Assembly: GCA_966211795.1 (NCBI GenBank)
Contig: CBIHNW010000016.1
Coordinates: forward strand, 66,493 to 130,492
DNA length: 64,000 bases
Direction: 5' to 3'
Source: 21-14-0-10-47-8 sp966211795
Lineage (GTDB): Bacteria > Bdellovibrionota > Bdellovibrionia > Bdellovibrionales > Bdellovibrionaceae
Below are positions 34,711 through 42,783 of this stretch, in pieces. How positions within the stretch are numbered: the stretch's first letter is position 1; each line of letters starts with the position of its first letter. A program made the position numbers and the translations under genes. The notes beneath the pieces are model-generated. The model was not told where the DNA came from. It saw only the letters and a program-made list of their open reading frames with translations, and made no database searches.

Positions 34711-35550
34711 TTACTTTTGCAATATCTCTTTGATACGGCTTTCTTTATTTGTGTCATAGCTGTGAATCGAGTTGAATCCACTGCTCTTCTTATCTGGATT
34801 ATAGTACGCGTAGACTTTTGCGGTCACCCCAGCGGGCAGAAAAGACGTGGCCGATTTCAGATTGACCTGAAATTTTTTATTCACGTTCAGGGTCAATTGA
34901 TTGCCCTCGACAAACCCCATTTCCTTCGCGCCATCAAATGGAACGTAGCTCAAAATCAATGTTCCCCGGTGGGTCACCATGCCGACATATTTGCCGTTAA
35001 AATCCAAGCCTTCTGCCCACAGGTATCCCATATTATCTGACACCGAAATCCCCGTTCCGGCCACCGGCAAGCTATCGAGAGAAATTGGCGTTGCGACCTC
35101 GCGAAGAACGGGAACAAAACGAACGATCATGTTTTTATCTTTGATATTAAGAATCTTCCACACAACAGGCTCGAAGTTTTTTAGGATCAATGTCTTATTT
35201 TCCAATACAACCGGAGGCGCCGCCTTATTGGACTCGTCGTTTTCTCGATCGAACTCCGTCACCGAAACCTTGACGCTTGAATCATCTTCGATTTCACATT
35301 TGAAATTGATATGGGCGTTGCCATAGGTAAATTTTGAAGACCAATCCGCATCCATTTTTCCTTTTTCCGGATTCATTCTCCAATAATTGGTTCTTTCCGG
35401 GCCAGAAATTACTTTTTGCCCAGATTCGTCGAGAATGTAAACATCGGCACGCACTTCAAATCTCTCGCGCAAGTCTTGCGCCGTCAGTGTTTTTGCAGAG
35501 GCCAATAAGGTAGAAGATAGGATCAAAGAAAAGATGATTTTTGAAAACAT
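34711..35550 (-). CDS. Exported protein in sigma-factor operon
   Basis: 279 residues, signal peptide (MFSKIIFSLILSSTLLASA). The mature part is largely beta (VRADVYILDESGQKVISG, AHINFKCEIEDD, KNMIVRFVPVLRE), with one Cys. No known family. It is third in the operon with the ECF sigma factor and its probable anti-sigma factor, 11 bases after the latter. Such a position often holds the sensor or target of the regulon in the periplasm. This is inference. Confidence 0.78.
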   Translation of the reverse strand: MFSKIIFSLILSSTLLASAKTLTAQDLRERFEVRADVYILDESGQKVISGPERTNYWRMNPEKGKMDADWSSKFTYGNAHINFKCEIEDDSSVKVSVTEFDRENDESNKAAPPVVLENKTLILKNFEPVVWKILNIKDKNMIVRFVPVLREVATPISLDSLPVAGTGISVSDNMGYLWAEGLDFNGKYVGMVTHRGTLILSYVPFDGAKEMGFVEGNQLTLNVNKKFQVNLKSATSFLPAGVTAKVYAYYNPDKKSSGFNSIHSYDTNKESRIKEILQK

Positions 35551-35561
35551 AAATGCTCCTT

Positions 35562-35873
35562 TTAATCTAAATTGGCGTGAGAATGCTCGTAAGTTGCATC
35601 ATCGGGAAAAGAAATTTTCGCCACCGAAGTCATCTGCTGTTCAGAGGTCGAATTATATTTGGCCGCAAAAGCACCAATGACAATTCCAACAAATACGGCC
35701 GCTGCCAGCTGAAGAAGCCACTGACTTCGCGACGCCGAATAGCTTCTGACCTGAGGCCCATCGGTTTTCCCCAACGATTTCCACTTTTCCATTTGCAGTT
35801 CCGAAGGGGCCGTATTTTTCAGTGGCTTTAAAAGCTCGTCCAATTCATTGTCGCGACCATTACCCTTTGTCAT
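35562..35873 (-). CDS. Probable anti-sigma factor (single membrane helix)
   Basis: 103 residues. A charged N-terminal 50 residues, one membrane helix (WLLQLAAAVFVGIVIGAFAA) and a short periplasmic tail with two His. The overall plan is that of small anti-sigma factors, though the zinc-binding HxxxCxxC motif is missing. Its ATG overlaps the sigma-factor stop by 4 bases, the usual coupling for such pairs. Assignment rests on context and topology, not on a recognised family. Confidence 0.7.
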   Translation of the reverse strand: MTKGNGRDNELDELLKPLKNTAPSELQMEKWKSLGKTDGPQVRSYSASRSQWLLQLAAAVFVGIVIGAFAAKYNSTSEQQMTSVAKISFPDDATYEHSHANLD

Positions 35874-36376
35874 GGTTTGACCTCCATTAGCTGGCGCAGT
35901 TTTTCTTTCGCTCGGTGAATATGACTCTTCACCGTTCCGATTGGCATTTGAAAGTTTTCCGCGATTGTTTCAAAAGATGCTTCTTCATCGATCATGTGTA
36001 AAATCAGTTCTTGCTCCAAAGGTTTGAGCCGCGAAATGGCCCATCGCAAATGCGCCACCGGGTCCGAACCAAACTCATAGGCTTCAGGCTTTTCAATATC
36101 GAGTTGAGTTTCATTTTCAACCAGGTGGAAATCGAAACCCTTTTTTTGATGTTCCAAACGAACATACCGAGCAATCCCAAAGGCATAGTTGCGAATCGAG
36201 CCCTGATCGGGCTCAAAGCTTTGATCGCGTTGTTTCTTTAACAGCCGAATCAATGTTTCTTGAACCAAATCGGCCGCTATTTGAGATGCATAAAATCCCA
36301 TGAAATACCGATAAAGGTCGGGGCCGACACTTGCGACGATCTGATTCCAATCTGTTTCGATATCACCCATATACAT
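35870..36376 (-). CDS. ECF-type RNA polymerase sigma factor
   Basis: 168 residues. Region 2 includes DLYRYFMGFYASQIAADLVQETLIRLL, and region 4 has LKPLEQELILHMIDEEASFETIAENFQMPIGTVKSHIHRAKEKLRQ, the helix-turn-helix for -35 recognition. It directs polymerase to a specific regulon. ATG 36370 is an alternative start. First gene of the sigma/anti-sigma/exported operon, divergent from an MFS gene 108 bases away. No strong ribosome site. Confidence 0.93.
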   Translation of the reverse strand: MYMGDIETDWNQIVASVGPDLYRYFMGFYASQIAADLVQETLIRLLKKQRDQSFEPDQGSIRNYAFGIARYVRLEHQKKGFDFHLVENETQLDIEKPEAYEFGSDPVAHLRWAISRLKPLEQELILHMIDEEASFETIAENFQMPIGTVKSHIHRAKEKLRQLMEVKP

Positions 36377-36484
36377 CGGTATTGGTATGAAACCGCCAAA
36401 AGGTTGCAGTGGCCAATAAATATTTTTTCTTTCTTAACCAGAACACAAATGAGAAGCTAAACCCTCGACAGCCCCGAGGTGCAT

Positions 36485-37714
36485 GTGGAAGCAAAAGAAA
36501 TACAGGCCTTTACCGGTTATCAAAAATTCGTCATCGCCATTTTGGCGTTCTTGCAATTCACGGTCATTTTGGACTTTATGATCATGTCGCCTTTGGGCGC
36601 GATGCTGATGCCAGCTTTGAAAATTGACCCGAAACAATTTGGCCTGGTCGTTTCCGTTTACGCATTTAGCGCCGGCGCCGCGGGCTTGATGGCGGCCGGT
36701 TTTGCTGACAAGTACGATCGCAAAAAATTGCTCTTGTTCTTTTATGCGGGATTTATCCTGGGAACTTTCCTTTGCGGTATCGCCACGAGCTTCGAATTCT
36801 TGTTGGTTGCCCGCACAGTCACCGGCTTATTTGGCGGAGTCATCGGCTCCATCGTCTTTGCCATCACCACGGACCTTTTTCCTTTGTCCATGCGCGGCCG
36901 AGTGATGGGTTTCGTGCAAACCGCTTTCGCCGCCAGCCAGATCTTGGGTCTACCCGTGGGGCTTTATTTTTCCAATCATTGGGGATGGCATGCGCCATTC
37001 CTGATGATCGTGATCGTCAGCTTATTGGTCGGCATCTTCATCGTCGCTTATCTCAAGCCCATCGATCTGCATTTGAAACTGAATGCCGACAAAAATGCCT
37101 TCCATCATTTGAAGACGACGTTATCGACTCCCCGTTATCTTTTCGCCTTTGCGGCGACAGCTCTATTGTCGACCGGTGGATTTATGCTCATGCCTTTTGG
37201 GAGTGCGTTCACCGTCAATAATTTGGGAATCAACATCGACAAGCTTCCGATCATTTATTTGATCTCGGGAATTTGCTCGATCTTCATCGGACCCATCGTC
37301 GGCCGCATCAGTGACCGCTTCGGAAAATATCCGACTTTCATTTTCGGCTCGGTTTTCGGAATGATCATGGTCGTGATTTACACCAATCTTGGGGTCACCC
37401 CGCTGCACATCGTGATTCTGGTGAACGCGTTGATGTTCCTGGGAATTTTCTCGCGCATGATTCCATCGCAAGCTTTGATGTCGGCAATCCCAACTCCGGA
37501 AAGTCGCGGCTCGTTCATGTCGATCAGCTCGTCATTGCAGCAAATTGCCGGCGGTCTGGCCTCGATCATTGCGGGCTTGATTGTGGTGCAAAGGACCGAT
37601 GGGTTTCTCGAACATTTCGATGTGCTCGGTTACATCCTGGTGGGCACATCCCTGATTTGCTTGGTCATGCTGTATTTCATCAACCGGATGGTGATGGGCT
37701 CGGTCAAAGTTTAA
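36485..37714 (+). CDS. MFS transporter (drug/metabolite efflux type)
   Basis: About 409 residues; GTG 36485 is chosen because GAGG lies 5 bases upstream (a GTG at 36479 is also in frame). Twelve hydrophobic helices are recognisable. The loop after helix 2 has AGFADKYDRKKLLLFFYAG, the MFS signature, and GRISDRFGKYP repeats it in the second half. VTGLFGGVIGSIVFAITTDLFPLSMRGR matches the DHA1 drug-exporter group. Substrate unknown. It uses the proton gradient at the inner membrane. Confidence 0.9.
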   Translation: MEAKEIQAFTGYQKFVIAILAFLQFTVILDFMIMSPLGAMLMPALKIDPKQFGLVVSVYAFSAGAAGLMAAGFADKYDRKKLLLFFYAGFILGTFLCGIATSFEFLLVARTVTGLFGGVIGSIVFAITTDLFPLSMRGRVMGFVQTAFAASQILGLPVGLYFSNHWGWHAPFLMIVIVSLLVGIFIVAYLKPIDLHLKLNADKNAFHHLKTTLSTPRYLFAFAATALLSTGGFMLMPFGSAFTVNNLGINIDKLPIIYLISGICSIFIGPIVGRISDRFGKYPTFIFGSVFGMIMVVIYTNLGVTPLHIVILVNALMFLGIFSRMIPSQALMSAIPTPESRGSFMSISSSLQQIAGGLASIIAGLIVVQRTDGFLEHFDVLGYILVGTSLICLVMLYFINRMVMGSVKV

Positions 37715-37773
37715 GACCTGTCGATTTTCCTGCAGGATTTCATTCGCGGTCGAAACTCAGAAGAAAGCTCTGC

Positions 37774-37980
37774 TCAATAATGCGGTGGCTTTTCGTGGCC
37801 GGTGCGAATGTTGTTCTCGTCGAAGCCTTCCAGGCGATTCATCAACACTTTCACGTTTTTCTCGAGCTTCTCGATGGTCATGTACTGATCGTGCACGGTC
37901 TGACGAAGTTCTTCAATCAGGGTGTCCTGATATGAAAACTTGGTTTCAAGGTCGATCAAGCGCTGCTCGTTTCCGTTCAT
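37774..37980 (-). CDS. slyX: SlyX-family protein
   Basis: 68 residues, the full length of the family. A coiled coil runs through RLIDLETKFSYQDTLIEELRQTV, and the protein ends KPPHY, the hallmark PPHY end of SlyX. Cytoplasmic, role uncertain in all bacteria. It follows the S4-domain gene by 5 bases. Confidence 0.88.
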   Translation of the reverse strand: MNGNEQRLIDLETKFSYQDTLIEELRQTVHDQYMTIEKLEKNVKVLMNRLEGFDENNIRTGHEKPPHY

Positions 37981-37985
37981 AGACT

Positions 37986-38198
37986 TTAATATCCCAAAAT
38001 GTCGACGTAGGTGGTGCCCTTTGCCAGGGAAGAGGACGGCGTCGCCCGTTGGCCTTTGATCATAATCTTGCCCGAAGCGAATAATTCTTTAAATTTAACC
38101 CGGCTGATCTCACGCAAGTTCAGATTCTCATTTTGGCTTTTCAGGGCGTTTAGCAGGACCACATCCAAGCGCTTCTCGGCTCGGTTCAGTTCAAGCAA
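37986..38198 (-). CDS. Stand-alone S4-like RNA-binding domain protein
   Basis: 70 codons from TTG 38198, but the frame is open for 33 more codons upstream (to a TAA) without any ATG or GTG; that upstream stretch reads EFVPPRPPKSFRVLLEL, which may belong to the protein with a rare ATT start next to GAGG. The core RLDVVLLNALKS ... REISRVKFKELFASGKIMIKGQ ... SLAKGTTYVDIL matches the S4 domain that precedes RluD-like pseudouridine synthases, but no catalytic domain follows. Probably binds structured RNA. Next to slyX in an operon. Confidence 0.65.
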   Translation of the reverse strand: MLELNRAEKRLDVVLLNALKSQNENLNLREISRVKFKELFASGKIMIKGQRATPSSSLAKGTTYVDILGY

Positions 38199-38439
38199 GA
38201 CTCGGAACGACTTCGGCGGACGGGGTGGAACAAATTCTTGAATAACGGCCTCGAGGTTAAAGTGTAAAAAAGAGTCTTGCTGTTACCGAGTTCGGCAGAT
38301 CAAGTCAACCCTACGGTATTCCTAGGCTATTGAACCGCAGCCGCCGGGTCTTTTTTACTTTGTGGTTCCATCTCGCAAGGCTTGCGTGATACATGCTTTC
38401 CCTTGAGATTTGTTCATCCCCTGCCGACCGAGGTTTGCC

Positions 38440-39681
38440 TTGAAATTCGATAAGTTCCATCTCTCCGAAGACCTTTTGCGGAACCTCACCGACAATGGTT
38501 TTTTCCGCACCACCGACATTCAGTTCAAAGCCATTCCCTCGATCTTAAAGGGAGAAGATGTTCTTGCTATCGCGCAAACCGGAACCGGAAAGACAGCGGC
38601 CTTCGCCATCCCGATCATCGACATGATCCACAGTAATAAGACCAGCAAGCGTGTTTTGGGAATCAAGTGCCTGATTATGGTTCCGACCCGAGAACTGTCC
38701 CAACAGATCGGCGAGGTTTTCAACTCGTTCGCCAAGCACACCAAGGTCAAGGCCTTCGCCGTTTTCGGCGGAACTGAATTGGATCCACAAATTCAAAAAC
38801 TGCAAGACGGCATCGACGTGTTGATCGCGACACCGGGCCGGATGTTTGATCTGATCAGCCGCGGTTTCATCAATCTCGGCCATGTTGAGATGCTGGTTTT
38901 GGATGAAGCCGATCGCATGCTGGATCTGGGATTCCTGGACGATGTCGAGGCCGTGAAGCGCAAGCTCACTCACCGTCACCAAACTTTGTTTTTTTCGGCG
39001 ACGATCAATCCGGAAATCAAGAAGCTCGCTTATTCGCAGGTTCGCAGCAATGCGATCCGCATTCAGATCTCGCCGGAAGATCCGGTTTCGAAGAACGTCA
39101 CCCACTACGTCATGTTCGTGGAAATGGACGACAAGCGCTTTTTCCTGGAAGAGTACCTGAAACAACATCCCGAAGGAAAGTTCATCGTCTTTGTCCGCAC
39201 CCGCGTGCGGGCCGAGCGCGTGGCCAAGGCCATGTCCCGGGTGAACATTCAGAGCATGACCATTCACGGAGAGAAAGATCAAACCGACCGCGAAGAAGTG
39301 ATGAAGGCTTTCCGCAGCGGCGCCTGCCAGCTCTTGATCGCGACAGACGTCAGTGCCCGTGGTATCGACGTGCCGAACGTCACCCACGTGATCAATTACG
39401 ACCTGCCTGATAAGCCCGAGAACTATGTTCACCGGATCGGTCGAACTGGTCGCGGCTTCAACAAAGGCATCGCGGTTTCTTTCTGCAGCCAGGAAGAGAA
39501 ACCGCTTCTGCAGGACATCGAGGACTTGCTCAAAAAGCAGATCGAAGTCATCAAGGTCAGCAAGACGGACTATCAAATGATCGCAACACCCGAGCCGACG
39601 GTTTCGAATATCGATGCCAGTCTGAAAGCCTTGTTGGACAGCGAAGACGATTTCAAAAAATCAAAGCGCCGTAAAAAATAA
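38440..39681 (+). CDS. rhlE: DEAD-box RNA helicase (RhlE-like)
   Basis: About 413 residues from TTG 38440, which has GAGG 6 bases before it (an earlier TTG at 38410 is possible). Motifs in order: Q-motif (FFRTTDIQFKAIPSIL), AQTGTGKTAAF, PTRELSQQ, VLDEADRML, FSATI, FVRTRVRAERV, TDVSARGIDVPNVTHVINYDLP and HRIGRTGR. The C-terminal tail is short and basic (FKKSKRRKK) rather than the long tail of many RhlE proteins. Unwinds RNA in ribosome assembly or mRNA turnover. Confidence 0.94.
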   Translation: MKFDKFHLSEDLLRNLTDNGFFRTTDIQFKAIPSILKGEDVLAIAQTGTGKTAAFAIPIIDMIHSNKTSKRVLGIKCLIMVPTRELSQQIGEVFNSFAKHTKVKAFAVFGGTELDPQIQKLQDGIDVLIATPGRMFDLISRGFINLGHVEMLVLDEADRMLDLGFLDDVEAVKRKLTHRHQTLFFSATINPEIKKLAYSQVRSNAIRIQISPEDPVSKNVTHYVMFVEMDDKRFFLEEYLKQHPEGKFIVFVRTRVRAERVAKAMSRVNIQSMTIHGEKDQTDREEVMKAFRSGACQLLIATDVSARGIDVPNVTHVINYDLPDKPENYVHRIGRTGRGFNKGIAVSFCSQEEKPLLQDIEDLLKKQIEVIKVSKTDYQMIATPEPTVSNIDASLKALLDSEDDFKKSKRRKK

Positions 39682-39696
39682 ATTTGAGAAGGGTGT

Positions 39697-39780
39697 CCAT
39701 CCACGATCTTTGCCGTTGGTATGGCATGTTATCTTGGATTCGCGAAAATGCTCCGTTCCGACGGTCAAGATCGTGGATGG
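39697..39780. repeat. Long imperfect inverted repeat after the helicase gene
   Basis: CCATCCACGATCTTTGCCGT (39697-39716) pairs with ACGGTCAAGATCGTGGATGG (39761-39780): 18 of 20 positions match across a 44-base spacer. An A/T-rich stretch flanks the left arm. It could be a terminator-like structure, a small RNA, or a remnant of a mobile repeat. Confidence 0.6.
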
Positions 39781-39814
39781 GCGTAGCTTCAGAGCAATTG
39801 AAGAACCTGCTCGT

Positions 39815-39836
39815 TGCCAACAACTCAATGTTGGCA
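39815..39836. terminator. Short hairpin between helicase and DUF1634 genes
   Basis: TGCCAACA (39815-39822) and TGTTGGCA (39829-39836) form a perfect 8-bp stem with 6-base loop in the gap between two convergent genes. No T-run on either side, so its role is uncertain. Confidence 0.4.
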
Positions 39837-39857
39837 CACCCTTGAAAATCAGGACAT

Positions 39858-40211
39858 TTAAATGACTTTGCCGAGGTAGATGGAAAAAAGCAGGATGGCG
39901 AAAACGAGACTTGAGATAAAAACGTAGATTCGATCTTTTTCGATGGCGAACAAGACAATTGCCAAGCCGACGCGGAAAATAGGGATCGCGATCAAGACCA
40001 TCAAACCCAAATTGATCCACGCATCCGGTTGCAACTCAGTCAGCCCCGCTAACAAATGATGAGTCGCCAGGTCTTGGCTTGCTACATCCAATGTCTGTGC
40101 GGGCCGCCCCTTCACGACGCCAAGAATCCAGCCAAAACCAAGAATGACGGCGCTGATCCACACGCCGATTTTCAACACCTGACTCATCAGCACTTCGACA
40201 TTCAATTTCAT
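39858..40211 (-). CDS. DUF1634-family membrane protein
   Basis: 117 residues with three membrane helices (VLKIGVWISAVILGFGWILG, AWINLGLMVLIAIPIFRVGLAIVLFA, IYVFISSLVFAILLFSIYLG). This is the DUF1634 pattern, often encoded beside TauE/SafE exporters as here. Its ATG overlaps the exporter stop by 4 bases. It may be an accessory subunit of the exporter. Confidence 0.85.
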   Translation of the reverse strand: MKLNVEVLMSQVLKIGVWISAVILGFGWILGVVKGRPAQTLDVASQDLATHHLLAGLTELQPDAWINLGLMVLIAIPIFRVGLAIVLFAIEKDRIYVFISSLVFAILLFSIYLGKVI

Positions 40212-41074
40212 GCGGCGCCTCCTGGAAAAAATCCTTTCAGTGCCATTTGAATCGCAACGATCAGCATGATCACCACAAACGCCCGACGCATCAGTTGGCT
40301 GGAGAGATGAGGCAGCAAGCGAGTTCCAATGTTTGCGCCGACCAAGACACCCAATGCGATGGGTGCCGTCATCTGCGGCAGAATATCTCCGCGCATAAGA
40401 TACGCTCCAGCCGAAGCTGCGGCCGTCACCCCGATCATAAAATTCGATGTAGTCGACGAGACCTTGATGGGCAATCCCATCTTCGTGTCCATCGCGAGCA
40501 CTTTCAGGACGCCGCTACCGATACCGAGCAAAGCGGAAATCATGCCGGCAAAAAACATGTACACAAATCCGTGGGGAACATTGGCGACTTGGTAAGGGAC
40601 TTCACGGCCCAAAGCGCGATCCGGATAGCTCGAGTTCAGTTTTAATTTGAAAGACCAGGGATGCCCCTGCGTTTCCAGATTTTGCTCTTGCCGTTTTCTG
40701 AGCATCAAAATCGCCGATTGCAAAAGGATCGCGCCGAAAAGAATGTACAGGTACCGAGACGAAACCATGGTCGAGAGCGTGGCGCCAATCAAAGCACCGG
40801 TGGTGGTGGCGACCTCTAATAAAATTGCCAAACGCACATTGCTCATTCGATCTTTGACGTAAACGGCAGCCGCACCCGAAGAGGTCGCGATCACCGACAC
40901 GATGCTGGCACCGATAGCGTAGCGAATGGGAACATGAAAAATCAGCGTGAGCACCGGGGTGACGATCAATCCCCCACCCAAGCCGAAGATCGCGCCCATG
41001 CATCCGGCCACAATCGAGATGGCCATCAAGATCAATTGCGAAGTCGGAGATGAAAGAGCTTCCAGAAAACTCAT
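40208..41074 (-). CDS. TauE/SafE-family sulfite/sulfur-anion exporter
   Basis: 288 residues from ATG 41074, which overlaps the DUF2332 stop (ATGA); a longer frame upstream is out-of-phase overlap with that gene. Eight hydrophobic helices are seen with the two family repeats GCMGAIFGLGGGLIVTPVL and GMISALLGIGSGVLKVLAM. Members export sulfite, sulfoacetate or take up sulfur compounds. Substrate not known here. Confidence 0.9.
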   Translation of the reverse strand: MSFLEALSSPTSQLILMAISIVAGCMGAIFGLGGGLIVTPVLTLIFHVPIRYAIGASIVSVIATSSGAAAVYVKDRMSNVRLAILLEVATTTGALIGATLSTMVSSRYLYILFGAILLQSAILMLRKRQEQNLETQGHPWSFKLKLNSSYPDRALGREVPYQVANVPHGFVYMFFAGMISALLGIGSGVLKVLAMDTKMGLPIKVSSTTSNFMIGVTAAASAGAYLMRGDILPQMTAPIALGVLVGANIGTRLLPHLSSQLMRRAFVVIMLIVAIQMALKGFFPGGAA

Positions 41075-42078
41075 GCGATCCACTCGATCCATTCGCCGTG
41101 AAAATGGCAATTGGCCAAGATTTTTTTCTCCGCCAGCCGACCCGAAGTATAATGGGAAAGACTGAGCTCTGGCAATTCGGTGTCGATCCACTCGAGACCA
41201 ATTCGCCAAACGTCTCGTTCATTGGATATAGAACAAAGTGCCTTTTCGAAATCAAGCTTGGCTTCCGCCGGAAATTGATTGAAAGCAAAACTGTGCATCA
41301 CGCAAAGAGACCAACGAGAGGGGATAGTCTCGACAACTGCCGGTAGCAATTGGACCGCATCACCACGATGCACTTCGGCGGAATTGCGTTTCAAAGTTTG
41401 AATGGCGGCTTTCAGGCGAGCAATTCGTTCCGGCTGATCGGGCCAAACAAGCGACAAAGTCCATAGCATCTCATCCTGATCATTCAGATCAATGGGATTG
41501 AGATCGATACCTAAGCGCTTTTCAATTTTAGGCATCTGCTTTAATTTCAGTTTCCCACTCTTAACTGTGCACGAGATCTGCAATGGAGCTTTCGGATCTC
41601 CAATCGCCGTTCCATCCGAATATTGATAGCGATATTGATCCATGAAAAGATTCAAACCCGACGAAGTTCCGACATCCACCAACGCAATATCAGATCGTGT
41701 GATGTCTGCCACCCAAGCGACGGCTGGCAGAAGAAGGGCACAACGTCTCACTTCGTTTGTCTGCACCAACCTGGTCTGCATGAGATGAATCAATGCATCG
41801 GAATGCTGAAGGCAGAATTCTTTAAAAGCTTCGAACAAACCATTTTTGGAAAAGGGCCGACCCGAATGATTCGGATAAAAACGACTCAGGGGCAGTGTCG
41901 GGTCTTTGTAGAGAAGAAAATTCACCGCCGCTAAAAACAAGTTAGGGACCGGTTGGCTTTGCTCGGCCTTTGCCGCCAATGCCATCAGCTCTGAATCCGA
42001 TGCCATTTCTTTTGAAAGAAATTGATACATTTCAGAGCCAAGAGCCTGTTCTGAAAAACGGGCAAACAGCTTGGACAT
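41071..42078 (-). CDS. DUF2332-family protein (methyltransferase-like fold)
   Basis: 335 residues from ATG 42078 (ATG 42123 would add 15 unconserved residues; the shorter start has GAG nearby). The N-terminal part (LFARFSEQALGSEMYQFLSKEMASD) and DPTLPLSRFYPNH are DUF2332 hallmarks. VDVGTSSGLNLFMDQYRYQY resembles the AdoMet-binding glycine strand of class I methyltransferases. No proven substrate for the family. It starts the operon with the TauE exporter and DUF1634. Confidence 0.85.
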   Translation of the reverse strand: MSKLFARFSEQALGSEMYQFLSKEMASDSELMALAAKAEQSQPVPNLFLAAVNFLLYKDPTLPLSRFYPNHSGRPFSKNGLFEAFKEFCLQHSDALIHLMQTRLVQTNEVRRCALLLPAVAWVADITRSDIALVDVGTSSGLNLFMDQYRYQYSDGTAIGDPKAPLQISCTVKSGKLKLKQMPKIEKRLGIDLNPIDLNDQDEMLWTLSLVWPDQPERIARLKAAIQTLKRNSAEVHRGDAVQLLPAVVETIPSRWSLCVMHSFAFNQFPAEAKLDFEKALCSISNERDVWRIGLEWIDTELPELSLSHYTSGRLAEKKILANCHFHGEWIEWIA

Positions 42079-42218
42079 TTTGTTCTCATCAAGATTTTCT
42101 GGAGATCCACCGCTGTGACTCATTCGCGGATGAGCATAACAATGGATCTGACCCGCGACAAACGGATTGCAGATTCAACCAACCGCGATGCAGCCTACCG
42201 CAGTTCAGTGGGATTCAG

Positions 42219-42653
42219 TTATGTTCCATTCAAAGATAGCGGCACTTCATCAAAATAGATGACTTCAAATTTTCCACAGGGAACCTGGACATCGTGCGCG
42301 ATTTCCTTGCGAACACCTGCGGCATCAATTCTCAAAATCGTTCCGGCGATGCCAGATACGCTTTCGATGTCCTTGATGTCCATAGGGTCCAGTAAATAGA
42401 GGAATTGATCCTTTGGAAATTTAGCTTTCTCAGCAAGATAGAGAGCGCGATTGGCCGGGTCGAGCGCCAGCTTTAAAATCACCTGAAAGTTATGCGGCTG
42501 CTTATAAACAATGTGCGAGGCAAAGATCTCGCTTTCACCGAAAAGAACCATGTTGTGTTTTGCATGTTGAGCGTGATTAGCAACCTGGGCAAAGCCGGAT
42601 AAACCAGCCATCAAGATCAAACAAAGACTTAGAATTCTCAAAATTTTCATCAT
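42219..42653 (-). CDS. Exported protein, function unknown
   Basis: 144 residues, signal peptide (LRILSLCLILMAGLSGFA). The mature start is His-rich (NHAQHAKHN) and a single Cys lies near the end (QVPCGKFEV). Residues 40-120 look like a compact beta/alpha domain without a known motif. It stands alone between the DUF2332 gene and the HTH-isochorismatase gene, divergent from the latter. The His cluster could bind metal, but this is a guess. Confidence 0.75.
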   Translation of the reverse strand: MMKILRILSLCLILMAGLSGFAQVANHAQHAKHNMVLFGESEIFASHIVYKQPHNFQVILKLALDPANRALYLAEKAKFPKDQFLYLLDPMDIKDIESVSGIAGTILRIDAAGVRKEIAHDVQVPCGKFEVIYFDEVPLSLNGT

Positions 42654-42783
42654 GAACCTCCGGATGCGAGAGATATCCTTCCGAACCCAAGAGGGAAACA
42701 GCGAAGATTGCAGTTCCGGAGTTGCAAAAAACGCATGAGGCCTCGCGCCTTGCGCCCTATCCAGGATTCCACTACATACCCAA

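Noticed and set aside
38545..39576. A 343-codon minus-strand ORF opposite the DEAD-box helicase
   Set aside because: The helicase motifs on the plus strand are unmistakable; the minus frame is open only because of codon bias.
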